From the NCBI RefSeq assembly GCF_037975245.1, contig NC_092564.1, positions 25,909,484-25,973,483 of the forward strand: a stretch of DNA of 64,000 nt, in the 5' to 3' direction. The stretch comes from Apostichopus japonicus. Its lineage: Eukaryota > Echinodermata > Holothuroidea > Aspidochirotida > Stichopodidae. Below, piece by piece: positions 60,565-64,000 of this stretch (the first letter of the stretch is position 1; every line of letters starts with the position of its first letter). The notes beneath the pieces were generated by a model, which saw nothing but the letters and a program-made list of their open reading frames with translations, searched no databases and had not been told where the DNA came from. The translations under genes were made by a program, and so were the position numbers.

Positions 60565-60715
60565 CTATTTTCTTAGACACTGTAATACGTCTGGCAATGC
60601 AGAATGCACATGATCTGCATAGTCGATTATCTGTTCCGCCAAAGCATCCCATTTAAGGTGTTTTTGTGAAAGAAAACCCTTCCACCCTTGTTGCAAGTAA
60701 TCAGTCTTGCTGTAT
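60565..60715 (-). CDS. Small gene exon 2 (63-residue protein, not recognised)
   Basis: Joined to 62001-62041 in phase 2 it reads YSKTDYLQQGWKGFLSQKHL, then KWDALAEQIIDYADHVHSAL and PDVLQCLRK before TAG. The sequence looks like a helical globular segment with conserved-looking W, H and C residues. The exon continues 15 bases past the stop to an AAAG|gtgagt donor at 60550, so a 3'UTR intron follows, close enough not to trigger decay. It may instead be part of a longer protein if the stop is an error. Confidence 0.6.
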
Positions 60716-61279
60716 CTGTAGTTATAATGCAATGACATTAACACACAGGTTAGCTGTACTAACATTGACTGCAACAGATGAAACAAATTAAAATATGTAA
60801 AACTCACAGTCATATACCACAGAGAAATAAAATCTAGATACCAGAGAGTTACCATCTACAATATAGACTGTAATATGCTTAGAATAGTGTACAATTACAT
60901 GTTGTTACAGTCCTGAATTAGATTTTCTGTTTTGAGATTTCCAAGATAAATGCACTTTTCTTTAACTGAATGTCAATGGCTCAAGAAAGCGCAGCCTCTA
61001 ATATAAAATTGATGACTGCATGCAGCAGTACAGCTTCAAGTTACGCATTCCACACTTGGCGGAGAGTAATAATAAACCAATCTGTTGTAAAGACAAATCA
61101 ACATTTTTTTTTGTAAGACTTTAAAAGGAGGAAGTGTAATGAAGTATATGAAGAGAACATGGTTATTGTAATGGTTCCAGTGACCTCAATTGACCTCTAC
61201 ATGCATAACTTGTACATGATATCAATCAATCCTTGCAACTCATTTATGTGTTGGACTTTTAACTCGACGGTATGAGTCG

Positions 61280-61475
61280 TAGTTTAATAAAGCATGTCTT
61301 AATGCAGTTTAATGAAGCATGTCTTAATGTAGTTTAATAAAGCATGTCTTAATGTAGTTTAATGAAGCATGTCTTAATGTAGTTTAATAAAGCATGTCTT
61401 AATGTAGTTTAATGAAGCATGTCTTAATGTAGTTTAATAGAGCATGTCTTAATGTAGTTTAATGAAGCATGTCCT
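61280..61475. repeat. 25-bp tandem repeat, eight units, in the small gene's intron
   Basis: Units of agtttaataaagcatgtctt plus aatgt, alternating AATAAAG and AATGAAG versions. The plus-strand AATAAA and the 50-base alternation suggest duplication in pairs. Confidence 0.9.
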
Positions 61476-62000
61476 TTGTTGTACCAAAGAAACTGTTTTA
61501 GTTGCTCAACTTGTGTATAGAGCTGTGTGTTCTCTAATGGCTATACATGATCACAATTAATCACTCTACTGTCCGCACCAATAAGCCTGAAATGACGTTG
61601 AACCGGGACTCTCTAATTAAAACAAAGAACCAGCTGTAGGAGCTAGATCACTTCTATTTCTTGCAACCATTTCATAACCACAAACGAAACTGGTCACATT
61701 TTTACACACCTCAATTGAAGAGCATGTTCGCTTGTTGCAATTTTTATATTTCTATAAAAATGGTCAATAAATGTAATCAAATGTTTTTTTCAAAGACATA
61801 AAGGGCATATCTTCTGTAGTTAAGCATATCAGTATTTTGGCATGGAGACATTTTACTTCTACTTGACAGGGTTCAGTTGCATTACAATAAAGAGTGATTA
61901 CCATCCCAGGACTAAGTAAACTGCAGCCAGCAGTTTTTTTTTTTGTCATGTAGTTTGCAATGGTATTGGAAGACTCAAGGTAGTGTTTCATCTAGTATAC

Positions 62001-62041
62001 TCTGTCATGGCTGTTAGCTCTTCTTGGGACAAATCCTCCAT
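62001..62041 (-). CDS. Small gene exon 1, start
   Basis: ATG at 62041 follows a tttcaacag acceptor by three bases, so an upstream 5'UTR exon is expected. It encodes MEDLSQEELTAMTE, with the last codon shared with exon 2. The donor GA|gtatac is acceptable. Confidence 0.55.
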
Positions 62042-62044
62042 TTT

Positions 62045-63457
62045 CTGTTGAAACAAAATGACACATAACAGCAGAACGAGTAAGTTTGCATCTAAGCCAC
62101 CGTACACAAAACATTTTTTATAGGGGGACACACCTTAGTCCCCTTTACCATGCCCTGCACTGTGTGAGAAAGGAAGGATCTACCCGGGTGCCAATTATTC
62201 ACTGCTATACTGACCAATTTATATAACAAATATGCCTCAGAGAATGTAAACCGTTAATTAAACATCTAGTTTTGGTACAAAGTGCGCAGGATATCTATGG
62301 TGAGTGTTACAGGTGGTATTAATAGTTATTATATTGTTTTTAGTACAAGAATGACGTCATGAGCATCGGATCATAGTAGCCTAGGTATAGTCTGTGATGT
62401 TATCAAGGTAAGTATATATTATTGAGAATTGTAATTTTCCTTTGATAATCTTCTTGTTGATTTATCCTTGAAACGTGGTACATTTGGAATGTTACCAAGA
62501 TGGGGGAGGGTGGGGAGGGGAGGCGTGGATTATCCTATTTGGAAGACAGGAAAGGGTTACCAAGTGACACATATGGAAGTAACCAACACCCTCTGGTTTG
62601 GTGTGATGGGAAAGTCGTGTCGGTTCCAGCTTCTTTCATGGATATTTCACGTCTCCAGTCGCCACAACGGATCTCTACGCTTCAAGCTCAACCCCGCCCC
62701 GCTTTTTTACAAAGGAAAATACAACTTTGATAAGTTAGTATTCATTATTGGCTCGGTCGTTCAAATAATGCCAACGACACGTAGAAGATGACACAGCGAT
62801 TATTTGCAAACCAAAAGGAGCGTAGATTATTCATTAAGAGTAAATGTACTATGGATGATTTGATGTAAGCCATACACTCGTCGTTATATTAGGCTGTTTC
62901 TCGTATTGTATATCAATGTTATTGTCAACGGCAATTTTACAGTAGTGGTCTCTCATCACTTTTCAATAAACCGATGGGGTTTTTCATCACATTTCAGCAG
63001 ATCGAAAATCAAAGATTGGCAAATCTCAGAGGTTTCATTTACTTTGTCAGCCGGAAAAAATCTTTTTGAAGAAGAGAAGAAATAAATAAAACTACAAAAC
63101 CGAAAATTTGTGCACAGTCTGCAGGGTTACAATTTCATTGAAACAATTCGATGGCTAGGTTTAATTTGAAAGAAACAGAAGGTATGCAGAGATGTTAATT
63201 TCGCAATGTCGCATTTTACTAATGAACAGTTTGAGATTTTGTTATATCAATGATACGGTATGGTAAGGTCTTATCGTGTGGTGTTAGGTATACACACAAG
63301 CTATCTATCACTGAGTTAAAATGGGAAATAAATATTGGAAACATGAAAGACAACGCCTATATTTTATTTGGCGCGCCTTTTGTACCATTTTATAATCGTA
63401 CGTAAATTTATTGGTTGAAACAATATTTGACGGTTATATGTATACATGCATATATAC

Positions 63458-63459
<2 letters not shown>
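62045..63459. other. Stretch without recognised exon
   Basis: A plus-strand donor-like atcaag|gtaagt at 62402-62411 might end a noncoding first exon. Frames at 62468-62791 show no recognised domain. Confidence 0.4.
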
Positions 63460-63499
<40 letters not shown>

Positions 63500-63506
63500 G
63501 AAAATC

Positions 63507-63597
<91 letters not shown>
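63460..63597. repeat. (TA)n with embedded SINE end
   Basis: TA runs on both sides of aatgaaaatcgta, the 3' end of the TA-tailed SINE, at about 63498. Confidence 0.9.
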
Positions 63598-63600
<3 letters not shown>

Positions 63601-63873
63601 GAAAATCGTAATGAGTTGGAAAATCAAGAAGAGTGAAAAAACTTTCAGCCTCCACCGGGATTCGAACCACGAGCCTCCCGCTCTGTACGCGGACACCCTA
63701 ACCACTAGGCTATGGACGCTGATTGTATGTCCAGAGGTTCGAAACCAGTAAGGAAGGTCGTAATTCCACTGTAGGCGTTTGTCACCTGTATCGAACAATA
63801 CTAGCTCTGTTTTTGGTGACATATTTTGCCTTACTCTAGAGATCAAACATGATGCTAACCAACTCGAAAATCA
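63598..63873 (-). mobile_element. tRNA-related SINE with TA tail, copy 5
   Basis: Nearly identical to copy 1 at 5258-5592. The tRNA-like part is 63647-63720. The leader ends at tcgagttggttagc on the minus strand, slightly shorter than in copy 1. The high identity suggests recent activity. Confidence 0.75.
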
Positions 63874-64000
63874 TACATACACATACATGTATATGGTTGC
63901 CCGCCGTTGCATTAATTTTCTTAACATCAACTAAATTGAACAACCACCGAATGACTTGACACGACGAAGATGTTTGTAAACATATTAGTTCATACCAAGA

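Noticed and set aside
62468-62791. Plus-strand frames of 76-107 codons
   Set aside because: Two overlapping frames, no domain, and no convincing splice connection.

Overview
This is eukaryotic nuclear DNA. The genes are split by GT-AG introns of 0.1 to 3 kb, and the rest is dense in (TA)n tracts, minisatellites, tRNA-derived SINEs and hAT-type MITEs. Calcium-binding EGF exons joined to C-type lectin, SEA and transmembrane exons, together with the SINE and MITE types, suggest a marine invertebrate deuterostome. An echinoderm, perhaps a sea cucumber, is my guess. The species was not identified. All exon joins below were worked out by hand from splice sites and reading phase.

Layout. (1) 420-1895, plus strand: the 3' end of a gene for a single-pass membrane protein, with half an EGF domain, a membrane segment, a cysteine cluster and an acidic tail. 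Its 5' exons lie left of the window. (2) 2.8-24.9 kb: no convincing gene, only transposon relics and repeats. (3) 24947-43481, minus strand: a complete 17-exon receptor-like gene of about 748 codons. Its order is signal peptide, C-type lectin domain, seven EGF-type modules, SEA domain, EGF domain, membrane segment, Gly/Pro-rich tail. All phases agree except in the second EGF exon, which is one base short. (4) 48845-56612, minus strand: a complete eight-exon gene for a divergent FMN-dependent 2-hydroxyacid oxidase of 385 residues. (5) 57087, plus strand: a possible first exon of another gene, head-to-head with the oxidase. (6) 60565-62041, minus strand: a two-exon reading frame for an unrecognised 63-residue protein.

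Repeats. There are five hAT-like MITE families; six of the seven copies have clear or partial 8-bp target duplications, and one copy keeps a transposase C-terminus. There is a tRNA-related SINE whose copies end in (TA)n, two further SINEs, two other inverted-repeat elements and a 5'-truncated non-LTR reverse transcriptase relic. There are at least nine tandem arrays, including about 106 copies of GGGAA inside the lectin-domain coding region. Most arrays and many mobile elements sit in introns, which explains much of the gene length.

How the genes relate. The two membrane-protein genes share a 3' plan: an EGF half-exon, then an exon carrying the membrane span and a juxtamembrane cysteine cluster. 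They may be diverged relatives in a cell-surface gene cluster. The oxidase and the 63-residue gene are unrelated to them.
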